A stretch of 64,000 nt of DNA from Sphingobium arseniciresistens (GTDB lineage: Bacteria > Pseudomonadota > Alphaproteobacteria > Sphingomonadales > Sphingomonadaceae): positions 62,001 through 126,000 of the forward strand of contig JARFNK010000013.1 in assembly GCA_029167225.1 (NCBI GenBank). Direction: 5' to 3'. The notes beneath the pieces are model-generated. The model searched no databases and was not told the DNA's origin. It saw nothing but the letters and a program-made list of their open reading frames with translations. Below are positions 52,476 to 61,514 of the stretch, piece by piece. The position numbers and the translations under genes are program-made. How positions within the stretch are numbered: position 1 is the stretch's first letter; every line of letters starts with the position of its first letter.

Positions 52476-53765
52476 TCATTCGGCCGCGCCGGCTATGGCG
52501 GCTATGTCCATGTTCGCGTTCTTGCGGGTCCGCGTCCCGCTGATCGCATACCAGAAGCTGGCGGCTGCGATCAGGTTGAAGCTCAATGTAGCACCCAGGG
52601 CCAGGCTGACGGAATCCCGCCCGCCAAGATAATCTGAAATCATGCCTGTGAGCAGAGGGCCAATTGCCGCCCCTACCATATTGGCGAACAGTTCCTGCAT
52701 GGCTGCGACCGAGCCGCGCATATTGCTGGGCGTCGCCGTCATAATCGCGGCCTTGGGCGCTGCATAATGCGTTCCCAGTGTCAGGCCGAGGGCAAACACG
52801 AGGATGGCAGCGATGGCGGGGGAGGGGGCAAGGGCGATCCCGAACGCCACCGGCACAGACAGGGTCAGCGCGCATGAGGGGACGATCCACAATCGATCGA
52901 CGCGGCCCTTGGCGATCCAGTCGCCCAGGAATCCTGAGAGCAATGCGGACGCGAATTTCATGACGCCGGCGGCAATGCCGACGATCAATCCGGCATGGGC
53001 GAGGCTGAATCCCTGCTCACGAATGAGGATCGGCGAAATCCAGATCCATACGGAGGCGACATTCATTGCAACGATCGCCAGCCCGATCGTGTTGAAGAAC
53101 ACTGGCCGAGACCCGATGAAAAATTTGGTTACTTCCCACATGGAAGCAGCGGCACCGGCATTTTCTTCGCCTTCTGCCGCGCGTGCCGGCTCGCGAAAGC
53201 GTGCCCACATCACTGCGGCCAGGATGATCCCCGGCAAGCCGACGATGAAGAAGACCGCCCGCCATCCCCAATGCTGTGCGACATAGCCGCCGATGACAAA
53301 GGCAAGGCCCGTTCCTATAGCGAGACCCGAATATACCAGTCCCATGGCACTGGCTCGCTGATTGACCGGAAATATGCTGGCGACGAGCGACTGCGTACCT
53401 GCCGACGTGGACGATTCCGCGGCTCCGACGACGACGCGCATCAGGAAAAGGTGCCAATAGCCTGAAGCGAGAGCGCCGAGCGCGGTGACCGCGCTCCAAA
53501 GGGCCAGCATCGCTGACAGGAATTTGACTCGGTTCGTCCGATCCATCAGCCAGCCTACGGGCAGGATGCAAATCGAAAAGCCGATCGCATGAGCTGTGCC
53601 GGCTATGGCGCCGAGTTGGGAGTCGCTAAAGTGGAATTCATGGCGAATAGGCTCGATGATCACACCGATAACGTAGCGATCGAGGGAATGAAGTGTGTAA
53701 ATCGCCAACAGAATGATCGCGGCACCCCATCGGCCATTTTTCCATATGCTCGATTTCTCTGACAT
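52476..53765 (-). CDS. MFS transporter (ACS-type, probable acid or aromatic importer)
   Basis: A 429-residue, 12-helix major facilitator protein. Marks include LHSLDRYVIGVIIEPIRHEFHFSDSQLGAIAGTAHAIGF, GWLMDRTNRVKFLS (loop 2-3 motif) and RVVVGAAESSTSAGTQSLVASIFPVNQRASAMGLVYSG. This resembles the anion:cation symporter group that imports organic acids. A paired operator lies 123 bases upstream, so expression should follow the catabolic genes. Confidence 0.85.
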   Translation of the reverse strand: MSEKSSIWKNGRWGAAIILLAIYTLHSLDRYVIGVIIEPIRHEFHFSDSQLGAIAGTAHAIGFSICILPVGWLMDRTNRVKFLSAMLALWSAVTALGALASGYWHLFLMRVVVGAAESSTSAGTQSLVASIFPVNQRASAMGLVYSGLAIGTGLAFVIGGYVAQHWGWRAVFFIVGLPGIILAAVMWARFREPARAAEGEENAGAAASMWEVTKFFIGSRPVFFNTIGLAIVAMNVASVWIWISPILIREQGFSLAHAGLIVGIAAGVMKFASALLSGFLGDWIAKGRVDRLWIVPSCALTLSVPVAFGIALAPSPAIAAILVFALGLTLGTHYAAPKAAIMTATPSNMRGSVAAMQELFANMVGAAIGPLLTGMISDYLGGRDSVSLALGATLSFNLIAAASFWYAISGTRTRKNANMDIAAIAGAAE

Positions 53766-53887
53766 TTATTGCATCCTCTCGCGCATCCAGCGAGTCCATG
53801 AGCATGAAATGACCAAGGCTATTCATGCCAAATCGTCCGCGTTCGCTTCACCTGGTCCGCCCAGAAACTGGGAACGAAACCCTAAAA

Positions 53888-53920
53888 GTTCTTATATACG
53901 CATGAAGAAACGTAATTGCG
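53888..53920. promoter_or_regulatory. Paired palindromic operator upstream of MFS gene
   Basis: GTTCTTATATACGCAT at 53888 (core CTTATATACG at 53891) and CGTAATTGCG at 53911, 20 bases apart. It lies 123 bases before the MFS start. Confidence 0.5.
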
Positions 53921-54210
53921 TATTTATAGGTTGAGCAGGAAGGCGAGGTCAAGGCATGTTTCGCCGGATTATCCGTCGGCGATAGAGCGGGTTGCCCTTT
54001 TCATCCCATGCTTCAGGAACAGTTGGAGAGCATGATGGCGCGCGACCACTCTCAGGAGTATTCTGACGCATCATCATTGGGAGATATGCGCAATTTGAAG
54101 ATCCGGTTCCTGCGCTGGAGCATCATCGATACTGGGTGACGCAGGGGTTAAGGCCGAACGCCATGCGCTGTAATCGGAAAAAGCTTGACCAAAATTTCGG
54201 CAAGTCTGAT

Positions 54211-54246
54211 AATCGTAGATACGTACCATAAATCGTATATGCGAAC
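54211..54246. promoter_or_regulatory. Paired palindromic operator upstream of MaoC gene
   Basis: AATCGTAGATACGTAC at 54211 and AATCGTATATGCGAAC at 54231, 20 bases apart; each matches the consensus GTTCGTATATACGAAC at 12 and 13 of 16 positions. It lies about 200 bases before the MaoC start. Confidence 0.55.
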
Positions 54247-54448
54247 CAAAGGAATGCTGGGATTGAAGTGCATATGCTTGGCGAAATCGCCCATCAGGCG
54301 GTGTGGGGATGTCTCAAGACAGATGCCGTTCGTCATGCTGAGGGGCATGTGATCTTTCGGCGCGAACATTCGAGGCCGCGAAAATTGTGAAAATCCGCCA
54401 CTTGAACAAGATGAGCAAAATGTGGCGATAGGAAAGGCGAGATAGAAA

Positions 54449-55594
54449 ATGTCTGAAACTGTACAAATTACCAAGGAGCTTGCGCAGGGCAAGTTTACCG
54501 ACGAACTCCTTGATCACATGCGCGGCATGATCGGGACGGAACTGCGGACCGATTCATGCGTCAACAACGAATATGCCACGCGCATCGCTATCCTTCGCTT
54601 TTGCGAGGGCATCGGTGACGACAATCCGCTTTGGACCGATCAGAATTATGCTGCCGGTACGCGCTACGGCCAGCTGATTGCGCCGCCGAGCTTCATTTTC
54701 GCATGCATGGCTTCGGTGCAGTTTGGCTGGCCTGGCCTTGGCGGTTTTCATGCCGAGACCACGATGGACTTCTTCAAGCCCATCAAGGAAGGGGACAGGA
54801 TTACCGCGAAGGTCGTGTTCGACGGTTTCGATGGCCCTACCGAAAGCAGCTTCGCCGGTCGTCGTATCAAGGACTATCTGCGACAGGAATATTATAATCA
54901 GGACGGTGAACTGGTGACCCGGTTCATTTGCTCCCGGATGCGTTTTGAGCGCACCGAAATGCAAAAGCGCCGCGAATCGCGCAAGATTGAACTGCCTCAT
55001 CCGTGGACCGATGATCAGGTGGCGGCGATCGAGGCCGATATCCTGGCGGAAACGCCTCGCGGTGCAACGCCGCGCTACTGGGACGATGTCGAAGTCGGCG
55101 ATGAGCTGGATCTGATCACCAAGGGCCCCATCGGCCTTACCGATGAGATTGCGTTCGTCTCTGCCGGCGCTGCGCCGATACCCAGGCTTGCCGCCCACAG
55201 GGTCTCGCTCAAGCGCTATCACAAGCATCCGAAATGGGCGTTTCGCGATCCGAACACCCATGCCCTCGAACCGGTCTATTCCGTCCACTATAACGACTAT
55301 GCAGCCAGCTTGCAGGGAGCCCAGGCTGCCTATGACGTGGGCGTCCAGCGGACATGCTGGCAAATTCATTCGCTCACGCACTGGATGGGTGACGATGCGT
55401 CGCTCAAGCGTGCCACCTCGCAATATCGTTCGCATGTCTATCTGTCGGATGTCGTGCGGCTCGGTGGACGCATCGAGTCCAAGGAGATCGACGAAGATGG
55501 CGACGCAGTCGTGCATGTCACGACATGGGCGACCAACCAGCGCGGCGATAACGTCATGCCTGGCACTGCCATCGTGAAGCTGCCCCGCCGCTGA
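54449..55594 (+). CDS. MaoC-like / FAS1-dehydratase-like double-hotdog protein
   Basis: A 381-residue protein with two hotdog halves. The first (about 20-170) has NEYATRIAILRFCEGIGDDNPLWTD (hydratase-2 like helix) and GQLIAPPSFIFACM. The second (about 200-381) has RYWDDVEVGDELDLITKGPIGLTDEIAF and a closing WATNQRGDNVMPGTAIVKLPRR. It probably hydrates or dehydrates an enoyl-CoA, next to the acyl-CoA dehydrogenase step. No ribosome site is obvious, although GGAAAGGCGAG precedes the start. Confidence 0.8.
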   Translation: MSETVQITKELAQGKFTDELLDHMRGMIGTELRTDSCVNNEYATRIAILRFCEGIGDDNPLWTDQNYAAGTRYGQLIAPPSFIFACMASVQFGWPGLGGFHAETTMDFFKPIKEGDRITAKVVFDGFDGPTESSFAGRRIKDYLRQEYYNQDGELVTRFICSRMRFERTEMQKRRESRKIELPHPWTDDQVAAIEADILAETPRGATPRYWDDVEVGDELDLITKGPIGLTDEIAFVSAGAAPIPRLAAHRVSLKRYHKHPKWAFRDPNTHALEPVYSVHYNDYAASLQGAQAAYDVGVQRTCWQIHSLTHWMGDDASLKRATSQYRSHVYLSDVVRLGGRIESKEIDEDGDAVVHVTTWATNQRGDNVMPGTAIVKLPRR

Positions 55595-56060
55595 GCGTCG
55601 GTCGCTTAGACAGAAGCCAACCTGCGGGGCATTGCCGCGCAGGTTGGCTGACGGCATTTGGAGCCATACTGGTCCCCAGGTCTATTGGATCAAGGATCAT
55701 CGCGTTGGAGATCGTCGTCGGTGATACATGCAGCATGTATGTCGATCGGCCGCGTCGCTTGCAGCGTCTCGAAGCCGCAGTGGCTCGCGGCAGCCAAGCA
55801 CTCAGGGCTGACGAATATTGCTGCTCTCATCGCGCGAGGACAGGCGCGAGCGTTGGGGCCAAGTCCTGCCTGTTTCAACCGGCACGACCGCTGATCTCTT
55901 GGTAATTTGCCTGCTCAGTTTGAAGAGCGCAGTGACCCGGGGAGCGTGGAGCAACGGTGTCAACAGGATGACGCCGGGACTATCCGATCCTTGAAGGAAC
56001 TGTTCGTCGGCCTGGTTTGAAGACGTGATCAATTCTAATGTGCGAGGCGCAATTTTTGCC
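55595..56060. other. 466-base gap with a 17-bp palindrome
   Basis: No gene supported. It contains ATACATGC-A-GCATGTAT at 55724-55740. No clear copy of the paired cores was seen, though the next gene belongs to the cluster. Confidence 0.4.
55724..55740. promoter_or_regulatory. 17-bp perfect palindrome
   Basis: ATACATGC and GCATGTAT flank a single central base. It lies about 320 bases before the next start. Its regulator is unknown and its sequence is unlike the repeated operators of this cluster. Confidence 0.35.
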
Positions 56061-57236
56061 ATGAATACGCTATCCAGCTACCAGCATGTCACGCCGCCTT
56101 TGCGGGTATTCAGTGGCGCGCAATGTCTTGGCACATTTGAGCGGGAATTGAAGCGCCTGGGCGTCGAGCGCGCCATGATCTTCTGTGGTCGTACGCTTGG
56201 GCGTCCAGGGTCTCCGCTCGATCTCGTTCGAGCTACACTGGGAGATCGTCTGGCGGGCGTGTTTTCGGGCGTTCGCGCGCACAGCCCGGTGCCGGATGTC
56301 GAAGCGGCAGTGCAGGCGCTACGCGACGCGGGAGCCGATGGCGTAATTGCGGTGGGCGGCGGCTCGGCGATCGTCACGGCGCGCGCCGCCAGCATCCTTC
56401 TCGCGGAAGGTCGTCCCGCTGCCGATCTGGCCACTTCGCGCACCGATGATGGCAAGCTCTTCAGTCCAAGGCTTGAAGCATCCAAGATTCCGCAGATCAT
56501 CATCCCGACCACGCCGACGACCGCGATCGTGAAGGCGGGATCGGCGATATTCGACCCGGTCGGTAAAGTCCGCCTGGCGATGTTCGATCCCAAGACCCGC
56601 GCGCAGAGCGTGTTCATTCACCCGGATATGATCGCGTCAGCGCCTGATTCCCTCGTCCTGAGTGCAAGCTACAATGTTCTGGCCATGGCAATCGAAGGGC
56701 TGATGTCCCTGGGTGGCGATCCGATCGCAGATGGGCAGCTGATGCATGCGCTGCGGCTGGTGGCCGAAAGTTTCAGCGCTGGAACTGCTCTGGATGAGAG
56801 CACGCGCGGCGATCTGATCATCGCGGCGATGCTGTGCGGGCAGGGGACCGATCACTCCGGCGCCGGCGCGGTTACCGTGCTGGGCCATGCCGTAGGCGTG
56901 CCGCATAATGTGGAGAATGGTATCGTCAATGCGATCGTCCTGCCGCATGTCATTGCGTTCAATGCCAACGCCGCGCCTCGCGGCCTTGCCAAGATCGGTG
57001 CGGCGCTTGGTATATTCGAGGGCGATGCCGAGGCCCTGCTGGGTGCCGTCCTGGTTCGTCTTCGCGCGCTGCTGAAAGGTCTGGGAGCGCCCGCGCGATT
57101 GCGGGATGTGGGCGTGCCCACAGAAGCGCTGCGCGATATTGCAGAACATGCGATGGATGACTGGTTCCTTCGCGGCAATCCCCGCCCGGTAGCAGGCCCG
57201 AGTGAACTGGAGCAACTTCTGGGAGAAGCCTGGTGA
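56061..57236 (+). CDS. Iron-type alcohol dehydrogenase / maleylacetate reductase-like protein
   Basis: A 391-residue protein of the iron-dependent alcohol dehydrogenase superfamily, with a nucleotide loop GVIAVGGGSAIVTARAAS, IIIPTTPTTAI, and the pair GHAVGVPHNVENG. At the first metal pair (usually D-x-x-x-H, as in DALAHAIE) it has SYNVLAMAIEG, so Asp becomes Asn and His becomes Met. The second pair of His residues is kept. It may bind metal weakly or act without it, as reported for some reductases. ATG 56061 is chosen over the GTG upstream, since that start leaves an odd tail. Confidence 0.78.
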   Translation: MNTLSSYQHVTPPLRVFSGAQCLGTFERELKRLGVERAMIFCGRTLGRPGSPLDLVRATLGDRLAGVFSGVRAHSPVPDVEAAVQALRDAGADGVIAVGGGSAIVTARAASILLAEGRPAADLATSRTDDGKLFSPRLEASKIPQIIIPTTPTTAIVKAGSAIFDPVGKVRLAMFDPKTRAQSVFIHPDMIASAPDSLVLSASYNVLAMAIEGLMSLGGDPIADGQLMHALRLVAESFSAGTALDESTRGDLIIAAMLCGQGTDHSGAGAVTVLGHAVGVPHNVENGIVNAIVLPHVIAFNANAAPRGLAKIGAALGIFEGDAEALLGAVLVRLRALLKGLGAPARLRDVGVPTEALRDIAEHAMDDWFLRGNPRPVAGPSELEQLLGEAW

Positions 57237-57793
57237 ACGAGGGCAGTGACATAGCCGAGCGGGAAGAACTGCATACGCGGACGATCGAGATGCGTGGGTT
57301 CCGCCGCGCCGACGGGCTATTCGAAGTCGAGGGGAGGGTGATCGATACCAAGCCCTTCGACTATCGTCCACGATCGGGCGAATATGAGGTGCCCAAGGGG
57401 CAGAGAATTCACGACATCACATTGACCCTCGTGCTTGATGAGCGACTGGAGGTGAAGGATGTGCGCACGCACATGCGTTCCACGCCCTATGATATCTGTC
57501 CGGCGGCGGGGTTGGCGATGCGCGCTCTGATAGGGCTCAGGATCGGGCCAGGCTGGAATTCGGAGGCGCGCAAGCGGCTCCTTCCGGCGGAGCGATGCAC
57601 GCATCTGGCCGAGCTGCTCGGCCCCATGGCGACGACCGCGCTACAGGCTTTGAGCGTCATCCGCAGGGATCAGCCCGAACCTGTGAATTCAGCGGGCCGT
57701 CCGCTGAAGATCGACAGTTGTTTCGCCTACAGCGCCGGCCGCGATCTGGTGCGTCGACGGTGGCCGCAATTCCACGAGGATGGCCAAGGATGA
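57233..57793 (+). CDS. DUF2889 family protein
   Basis: A 186-residue cytoplasmic protein matching DUF2889 by HTRTIEMRGFRRADGLFEVEGRVIDTKPFD, the HDITLTLVLDERLEVKDV strands and MRSTPYDICPAA. The family is common in aromatic and alcohol degradation clusters, but its role is unknown to me. It starts at GTG 57233, overlapping the preceding stop (GTGA), so the two products are made in step. Confidence 0.8.
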   Translation: MNEGSDIAEREELHTRTIEMRGFRRADGLFEVEGRVIDTKPFDYRPRSGEYEVPKGQRIHDITLTLVLDERLEVKDVRTHMRSTPYDICPAAGLAMRALIGLRIGPGWNSEARKRLLPAERCTHLAELLGPMATTALQALSVIRRDQPEPVNSAGRPLKIDSCFAYSAGRDLVRRRWPQFHEDGQG

Positions 57794-57817
57794 ATGCGAC
57801 CTTCAAGGGAAATTTCG

Positions 57818-57846
57818 CCGCGCAGATTTTGGGGATTTCTGCGCGG
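57818..57846. terminator. Hairpin between DUF2889 and cupin genes
   Basis: CCGCGCAGA and TCTGCGCGG form a perfect 9-bp stem with an 11-base loop, 25 bases after the DUF2889 stop and 74 bases before the convergent cupin stop. No T-tract follows. Confidence 0.55.
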
Positions 57847-57919
57847 GCTGGATGAAAAGGCGGCCACTGCGCAGAATATCCTGTTCCGACCCGCTCGTGA
57901 CATCGGCAAATAGCGCCGC

Positions 57920-58309
57920 TTAGCTATTATATTCCGCGTCGCTGACCTTGTTCATCCATGTGACAGCGGTCCCGTCCTGCTTCTCGGCGATTGCGACATG
58001 CGCCATGGCGCAATTCGGTGCAGCGCCGTGCCAGTGCCGTTCGCCTGGCTCAAAGAAGACGATGTCGCCGGGCCGGATTTCCTCGACAGGCCCGCCATCC
58101 CTCTGCACGCGTCCATAGCCCGAGATCACGAGCAACGTCTGTCCCAGCGGGTGAGCGTGCCAATCGGTACGCGCACCAGGTTCGAACGTGACGGTCCCCG
58201 CGCTCAGTTCACCGCTCCCTGAAAATCGACCATCGACTCGGGCCGCTCCGGTGAAGTTCGCAGAAGAGGCTGGCTCTGACGGCTGTGATCCTGCGCGTGT
58301 GATCTGCAT
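57920..58309 (-). CDS. Cupin-domain protein
   Basis: A 129-residue single cupin: DWHAHPLGQTLLVISGYGRVQ and GERHWHGAAP supply the metal His residues. The start MQITRAGSQPSEPASSANFTGAARVDGRF is shared with the exported cupin at 38730, but this copy lacks a signal peptide. Start by ATG 58309. A paired operator lies 22 bases upstream, between it and the divergent alcohol dehydrogenase. Confidence 0.85.
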   Translation of the reverse strand: MQITRAGSQPSEPASSANFTGAARVDGRFSGSGELSAGTVTFEPGARTDWHAHPLGQTLLVISGYGRVQRDGGPVEEIRPGDIVFFEPGERHWHGAAPNCAMAHVAIAEKQDGTAVTWMNKVSDAEYNS

Positions 58310-58330
58310 CTTTCTCTCGCTTCAAAAACT

Positions 58331-58366
58331 GTTTGTAAATACGATCTTGTGTTCATATTTAGAACG
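58331..58366. promoter_or_regulatory. Paired palindromic operator between cupin and alcohol dehydrogenase
   Basis: GTTTGTAAATACGATC at 58331 (13 of 16 consensus positions) and GTTCATATTTAGAACG at 58351 (11 of 16), 20 bases apart, upstream of both divergent genes. Confidence 0.5.
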
Positions 58367-58538
58367 AACCCGTTCGAGATCAAGCCTTCTTGCGGCTGGA
58401 CGATTTCACAATGCGACGGCGATCCAGCTCTGTTTGGATCTCGTTCGATCGCTGCGGGCCACAGATGCCGATCAGTATTGTCGCCGGCAGCCTGGGGCGT
58501 CAGCACACCCTCGAGCGTCATCATGGAGAAGATGTTAT

Positions 58539-59669
58539 ATGCGTATGAAAGCGGCGGTTTTGCATGAATTGGGGCTTCCGGTGCCCTATGTCGAGAGCAA
58601 GCCATTCGTGATCGAGGATGTCGACCTAGACGGACCGGGCGATGACGAGGTTCTGGTCGAAATCCACGCGGCAGGGCTGTGCCATTCGGATCTGTCGATC
58701 GTCGCGGGTCTTCGCAAACGCACTCTGCCAACCGTCGGCGGGCATGAAGGGGCGGGCGTGGTCCGTGAAGTCGGCCGAGGCGTGAAGGGGCTCAGGCCGG
58801 GCGACCATGTCGTCATGACGGTCGGGGCTGGATGCGGACATTGCCGGCCGTGTTATGATGGGCGATCGGGGCTGTGCGACGAGATCGTCGCGTCGCGGGT
58901 GCAGGGGGTGCTGCCCAACGGGTCACGACGATTGCATCTGGGAGACGATCCGCTCTTCCACTTCAGCAGTGTATCTTCCTTCGCCCAATACGCAGTCACC
59001 GTGCCGGAGACGTTGGTCAAGATCGATCCGGCTATCCCGCTTGATGTTGCGGCCATGTTTGGATGCGCGGTCGTGACCGGGGTTGGCGCTGTCTTCAATT
59101 CGGCCAAGGTGCGGCCCGGACAGAATGTCGCGATCATTGGCCTGGGCGGTGTCGGGTTCAACGCGGTCATGGCGGCGCGCATTGCTGGAGCGTCGCAGAT
59201 CATCGGCGTGGATATCAACGAGGACAAGTTTGAGCTGGCTCGTGGATTGGGTTGCACTGCGACCCTTTCAGCCAGGGCTCCGAACCTGATCGAGCAGATC
59301 ATGGATCTGACGGAAGGCGGCGTCGATTTCGCCTTCGAAGTGTCCGGGACAAAGCCCGGCGTCGCATCGGCGATCGCGATGACCCGGAAGGCCGGAGAGG
59401 TCGTTTGCGTCGGCCTTGGTTCGGCCAGCGAACTGTATGAGTATAACCATGCATCGCTGGTGCTCAAAGAAACCGTGATCCGCGGATCATTGATGGGCGG
59501 AGGCGTCGCGGCGCGCGACATTCCCCAATATCTGAGGCTTTATCAGGAAGGCCGCTTGCCGGTGGACCGGCTCAAGAGCGGGGCGATCGGTTTTGATGGG
59601 TTGAACGAGAGCCTTGATCTTCTGCATCGCGGTGCCGTGCTGCGACAGATTCTCCTGCCACATGGCTGA
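58539..59669 (+). CDS. Zinc-dependent alcohol dehydrogenase
   Basis: A 376-residue medium-chain dehydrogenase. Catalytic zinc ligands are in AAGLCHSDLSI and GGHEGAG; the structural zinc motif is CGHCRPCYDGRSGLC. The NAD(P) loop is GLGGVGFNAVM. The class (formaldehyde-dehydrogenase-like) oxidises long or aromatic alcohols. ATG 58539 with GGAGAAG seven bases upstream is used. It begins a catabolic run with two aldehyde dehydrogenases and a second alcohol dehydrogenase. Confidence 0.9.
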   Translation: MRMKAAVLHELGLPVPYVESKPFVIEDVDLDGPGDDEVLVEIHAAGLCHSDLSIVAGLRKRTLPTVGGHEGAGVVREVGRGVKGLRPGDHVVMTVGAGCGHCRPCYDGRSGLCDEIVASRVQGVLPNGSRRLHLGDDPLFHFSSVSSFAQYAVTVPETLVKIDPAIPLDVAAMFGCAVVTGVGAVFNSAKVRPGQNVAIIGLGGVGFNAVMAARIAGASQIIGVDINEDKFELARGLGCTATLSARAPNLIEQIMDLTEGGVDFAFEVSGTKPGVASAIAMTRKAGEVVCVGLGSASELYEYNHASLVLKETVIRGSLMGGGVAARDIPQYLRLYQEGRLPVDRLKSGAIGFDGLNESLDLLHRGAVLRQILLPHG

Positions 59670-59788
59670 TGCGGGTCGTCGACAGGGCGGGATGGAATGC
59701 GAGCTTCGGCCATGTTGCATTTTTCCATGACCATTGGCGAGTCCGCTCCGGCCTTGGTTGACTTGCATTTCGCGGGTGCCTATCAAAG

Positions 59789-59821
59789 CATAATTACGCA
59801 CGATGGTTCGTATATAAAAAC
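59789..59821. promoter_or_regulatory. Paired palindromic operator upstream of aldehyde dehydrogenase
   Basis: CATAATTACG at 59789 and GTTCGTATATAAAAAC at 59806 (core CGTATATAAA at 59809), 20 bases apart. It lies 98 bases before the ALDH start. Confidence 0.5.
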
Positions 59822-59918
59822 ATTCTTGAAGAGCGTGCCGCTCCGCTGATGACAGCGGGAGAGCGATTTCGGCTCGCCGAGCTTGGGATAATGTCCCGCT
59901 GCTAGAGGAGATATGCAA

Positions 59919-61406
59919 ATGGATCAGATCGCGACAGTTCGATCGGCTATCCGGCATCCTGACAGGTTTTTCATTGGTGGGCGATGGGTCGAGCCGAGCT
60001 CGGGCAAAATGATCTCCGTCGTCGACTCGGCGTCAGAACAGCCATTCCTTTCCGTTGCCGAAGCGCAGGCGGCCGACATGTCGCAGGCGATTGCAGCAGC
60101 GCGCGACGCGTTTGACAACGGCCCCTGGCCAAGGATGAGCCATGCCGAACGGGCTGGTTACATGCGCGCGCTCGCGGTCGCTCTGCGCAAGCGCGGCGCC
60201 GATATTCGTGAGCTCTGGCCGCGTGAAGCCGGCGCGCTCGCCTCGCTTGCCCAACCCTATACGGATCGTGCGGCAAACGAGTTCGACTATTATGCCGGCT
60301 TTGCCGACACCTATGCTTTTGAAGAATTTCACAAGCCTACCGCCGGCGAATTCGGGTTGCTGGTGCGTGAGCCGGTAGGCGTGGTCGGCGCGATCGTGCC
60401 GTGGAATGGTCCGGTTGTCGCGATCTCGCACAAACTTGCGCCGGCCTTGATCTGCGGCTGTACTGTAGTGCTCAAATCCTCCCCTGAGGCGCCCGGAGAA
60501 GGCCTGATCTATGGCGAGATCGCCGAAGAGATCGGCCTGCCCCCGGGGGTGTTCAATGTCGTGACGGCCCATCGCGAAGTATCCGAAATGCTGGTGACCG
60601 ATACGCGAGTGGACAAGATCTCGTTCACTGGTTCAACCGCGACCGGCCGGCGTATCGGCGCGCTGTGCGGCGAGCGCGTTGCGCGTTGCAGCCTGGAACT
60701 GGGCGGGAAGTCGGCGGCCGTGATCTTGGACGATGCGGATATCGAAAGCGCAGCGGAGGCACTTGCGCGGGCGGAGTGCGCCATCAATGGGCAAGTCTGC
60801 GCGTCGTTGACGCGCATCATCGTTTCACAGCATCGGCACGATGCCTTTGTGGAAGCGCTTTCTGCGTCCTTCTCGCGCGTACGGGTTGGCGATCCCTATG
60901 ATCCGGCGAGCGAGATGGGGCCGTTGGCCACAAAGGTTCAGCATGACAAGGTGCTGGGCTATATCGCCAAAGGCATCGAGCAGGGCGCCCGCCTGGTTAC
61001 CGGTGGCCAACGCCCGGCCATGTTGGATCGTGGTTATTATGTCGAGCCGACGATTTTTGCATCCGTCGCGAGCAATCACGTCATTGCGCAGGAAGAGATA
61101 TTCGGCCCCGTGCTGAGTGTGATGCCAGCGCGTGACGAGGGCGAAGCGGTTCGGATCGCGAACGACACGATATTCGGGCTCAACGCCTCGGTCTTCACGC
61201 CAGATGTCGACCGCGCACGCGCCGTGGCCGCGCAGTTGAGATCCGGCACGGTCGGGCATAACGCTTTCCGCATCGATTTCGGCATCGCTTTTGGTGGCTT
61301 CAAGCAGTCCGGCATCGGACGCGAAGGCGGCACGGAGGCGCTGGCTGGATATACCGAAGCGAAGACGATCATCCTGGATGGGCGACCGGCGAGCTTCAAG
61401 GAGTAA
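59919..61406 (+). CDS. Aldehyde dehydrogenase
   Basis: A 495-residue NAD(P)-dependent enzyme. Catalytic parts are WNGPVVAISHKLAPAL (Asn), SLELGGKSAAVI (Glu) and AINGQVCASLTR (nucleophile Cys). It would turn the aldehyde from the alcohol dehydrogenase into an acid for CoA attachment. ATG 59919 is chosen over ATG 59913 because AGAGGAG lies 8 bases before it. Confidence 0.92.
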   Translation: MDQIATVRSAIRHPDRFFIGGRWVEPSSGKMISVVDSASEQPFLSVAEAQAADMSQAIAAARDAFDNGPWPRMSHAERAGYMRALAVALRKRGADIRELWPREAGALASLAQPYTDRAANEFDYYAGFADTYAFEEFHKPTAGEFGLLVREPVGVVGAIVPWNGPVVAISHKLAPALICGCTVVLKSSPEAPGEGLIYGEIAEEIGLPPGVFNVVTAHREVSEMLVTDTRVDKISFTGSTATGRRIGALCGERVARCSLELGGKSAAVILDDADIESAAEALARAECAINGQVCASLTRIIVSQHRHDAFVEALSASFSRVRVGDPYDPASEMGPLATKVQHDKVLGYIAKGIEQGARLVTGGQRPAMLDRGYYVEPTIFASVASNHVIAQEEIFGPVLSVMPARDEGEAVRIANDTIFGLNASVFTPDVDRARAVAAQLRSGTVGHNAFRIDFGIAFGGFKQSGIGREGGTEALAGYTEAKTIILDGRPASFKE

Positions 61407-61514
61407 AGCCCGGCAAGCCGTGACGGCGACCCCGCCTTAGCCCAGACCGAAAACAGCAAGGCACCCACGTGCCGTTTACGACAAGCGGATAACCGCATGA
61501 ATGGAGAATGCCTG

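Larger units (their letters stand above)
53766..54448. other. 683-base gap with two operator pairs
   Basis: Divergent region between the MFS gene and the MaoC gene. It holds the operator pairs at 53888 and 54211. A 43-codon frame at 54008-54139 (MLQEQLESMMARDHSQEYSDASS...) has no recognisable homology pattern, so I leave it uncalled. Confidence 0.5.

Noticed and set aside
54008-54139. 43-codon frame in the MFS-MaoC gap
   Set aside because: No ribosome site or recognisable pattern, and it does not look like an intact small protein.
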